64,000 nt of DNA from Locusta migratoria (lineage: Eukaryota > Arthropoda > Insecta > Orthoptera > Acrididae). This document shows, piece by piece, positions 62,541 through 64,000 of this stretch. The position numbers and the translations under genes are program-made. The notes under the pieces are model-generated. The model was given only the letters and a program-made list of their open reading frames with translations, was not told the origin of the DNA and did no database searches. The DNA is taken from contig CM048744.1 in the NCBI GenBank assembly GCA_026315105.1, positions 840,606,094-840,670,093 of the forward strand. Direction: 5' to 3'. Every line of letters starts with the position of its first letter. Positions within the stretch are counted from its first letter, which is position 1.

Positions 62541-64000
62541 TGGTTTAATCATCATGAAAGAAGGCTGTATACATGGAGGAGACCAGGAGACATTGGAAGG
62601 TACCAGATTGACTTTATAATGGTAAGGAATAGATTTAGAAATCAGGTTCTAAACTGTAAGACATATCCAGAGGCAGATATAGACTCTGACCATAACTTAT
62701 TGGTTATGAACTGCAGATTAGAACTTAAGTTGCAAAAAAGTAGAAAATTAAGGAGACGGAATCTGAACAAATTGAAGAAACCAGAGGTAGTTGAGAGTTT
62801 TAGAGGGTGCATTGGCAAGGATTGTCTGAAACAGGGGAAAGTAATACAGTGGAAGAAGATTGGGTAGCTCCGAGATATAGGGTAGTTAAGGCAGTAGAGA
62901 ATCATATAGGCAGAAGGACAAGGCCTAATAAAAATACATGGTTATACAGGATATACTGAACTTAATTGATGAGAGAAGAAAATATAAAAACTCAGCTAGT
63001 GAAGCAGTCAAAAGGGAGTACAGACGTCTGAAAAATGAGGTTTACAGGAAGTGCAGACTGGCTAAGCAGGTGTATCTTGAGGAGGAATGCAGACCCGTAG
63101 AAGATTTTATAACTAGGACAAAGATAGATACCGCCTACAGGAAAACAAAAGATATAGTTGGAGGCAAGAAAAACAGATGTATAAATATCAATAACTGAGA
63201 CGGCAAAGAGGAGAAAGCTGAACTGTGGAAGAAGTATATAGAGCGCCTATACAAGAAAATAAAATTTAAGGCAGTATTCTAGAAATGGAACACAAAAACA
63301 CGAAGTGGAGGAAGATGAGATGGGAGATATGATACTGCGAGGAGAATTTGACAGAGCACTGAAAGATTTGAGTCGAACCAAGGCCCCTGGAATAGATGAT
63401 TTTCCGTCTGAACTGCTTATATCGTTAGGAGAGCCAGCTATGAAGAAATTGTTCCACTTGGTGGCAAGATGTATACGACAGGAGATATACCGTCAGACTC
63501 CAAGAAAAATATTGTAATTCCAATTCCAAAGAAAGCAAGTGTGAAAAACTATCAATTTAATAAGTCATGGTTGCAAAATAGTAACACGAATTATTTACAG
63601 ACGAATCGAAAAACTTGTATAATCCGACCTTAGGGAAGATCAGTTTGTATTTAGGAGAAATGAAGAAACACGGGAGGTAATACTCACATTACGAAAGGAA
63701 ACGTAAACCTACATTTTTAGCATTTGTAGATTTGAAGAAAGCTTTTGACAATGTCAACTGGAATACACTCTTTCAAATTCTGAAGCTAGGAGGGGTAAAA
63801 AACAGGAAGCGAAGAGCTATATTCAACCTATACAAAAACCAGACAGTAGTGATTGGAGTCGAAGGGCATGAAAGGGATGCAGAGGTTGGGAAGGGAGTAA
63901 GATAGGGTTGCAGCCTTTCCCCATTGTTGTTCAATCTGTACATTGAGCAAGCAATGAAGAAGTGAAAGGAGAAGAGCAATTGAATTAAATGGACAGTATC
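62541..64000 (+). mobile_element. RTE LINE, runs off the window
   Basis: A plus-strand copy starting in the endonuclease domain and continuing through the inter-domain linker into RT. It is cut by the window end at 64000 and carries stops, frameshifts and an internal deletion close to that edge. Confidence 0.87.
62560..63990 (+). pseudogene. RTE endonuclease/reverse transcriptase, broken
   Basis: DFIMV and ADIDSDHNLLVMNCRLEL (62619-62867) give the C-terminal APE-endonuclease motif SDHNLL. VKREYRRLKNEVYRKCRLAK and FITRTKIDTAYRKTKDIVGG form the linker. FDRALKDLSRTKAPGIDDFP and SELLISLGEPAMKKLFHLVA (63305-63517) begin the RT domain. Later RT motifs appear only in shifted frames (LAFVDLKKAFDNV-like DNA at 63718). 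It supplies the part missing from the 20 kb copy, but nothing here is functional. Confidence 0.85.

Overview
The window looks like repeat-dense, gene-poor nuclear DNA of a large-genome insect, most likely a short-horned grasshopper or locust (Orthoptera, Acrididae, Schistocerca-like). That call rests on recognition of the dominant tRNA-headed SINE family and its LINE partners; I could not search a database. No complete host gene, rRNA operon, CRISPR array or bacterial-style operon is visible. Almost every long ORF is either transposon-derived or an artefact of translating tRNA-like SINE heads, homopolymers or GC-rich DNA.

Layout. 0-5.2 kb: a SINE fragment, a mariner relic with internal deletion, an unexplained 51-bp inverted repeat, and a second mariner relic with a SINE inserted in its terminal repeat. 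5.6-13.8 kb: several SINE families, a 679-bp fold-back element, a third mariner relic, and a SINE carrying a structured poly-A retroposon. 15.27-16.82 kb: a nearly full-length but frameshifted Tc1-like transposon with a SINE near the transposase C-terminus. 17.3-23.5 kb: a fold-back with two hammerhead-like motifs, then CpG-rich sequence interrupted by a Harbinger-like element with a MADF-domain relic, an hAT element containing an RTE LINE, a 0.4-kb tandem duplication and another hAT element. 23.5-24.5 kb: four copies of a tRNA-bearing unit in inverted and tandem arrangement, flanked as one block by an 11-bp target duplication. 25.4-37.1 kb: SINEs (one a partial dimer) and decayed LINEs, including a LINE/fold-back/SINE nest. 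38.4-41.4 kb: a tRNA-ended fold-back with a second copy of the poly-A retroposon, and an unclassified TIR element with a 165-aa ORF. 42.1-46.5 kb: LINE copies, one retaining a 285-aa uninterrupted RT ORF. 47.8-55.5 kb: hAT elements and two related TIR elements. 55.8-57.5 kb: a THAP-domain ORF between inverted repeats with two SINEs. 58.4-64 kb: RTE fragments, another tRNA-ended fold-back, a clean hAT element with an exact 8-bp duplication, and an RTE LINE running off the window.

How the parts relate. The RTE, CR1/Jockey-type and RNase-H-bearing LINE remnants are plausible past sources of reverse transcriptase for the SINEs and the poly-A retroposon. The TIR elements are mostly non-autonomous or broken. 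The nesting order, read from target-site duplications, gives relative ages: mariner, hAT and LINE copies are older hosts, and the tRNA-headed SINEs are repeatedly the youngest layer, except at 12.7 kb where the poly-A retroposon is younger still.
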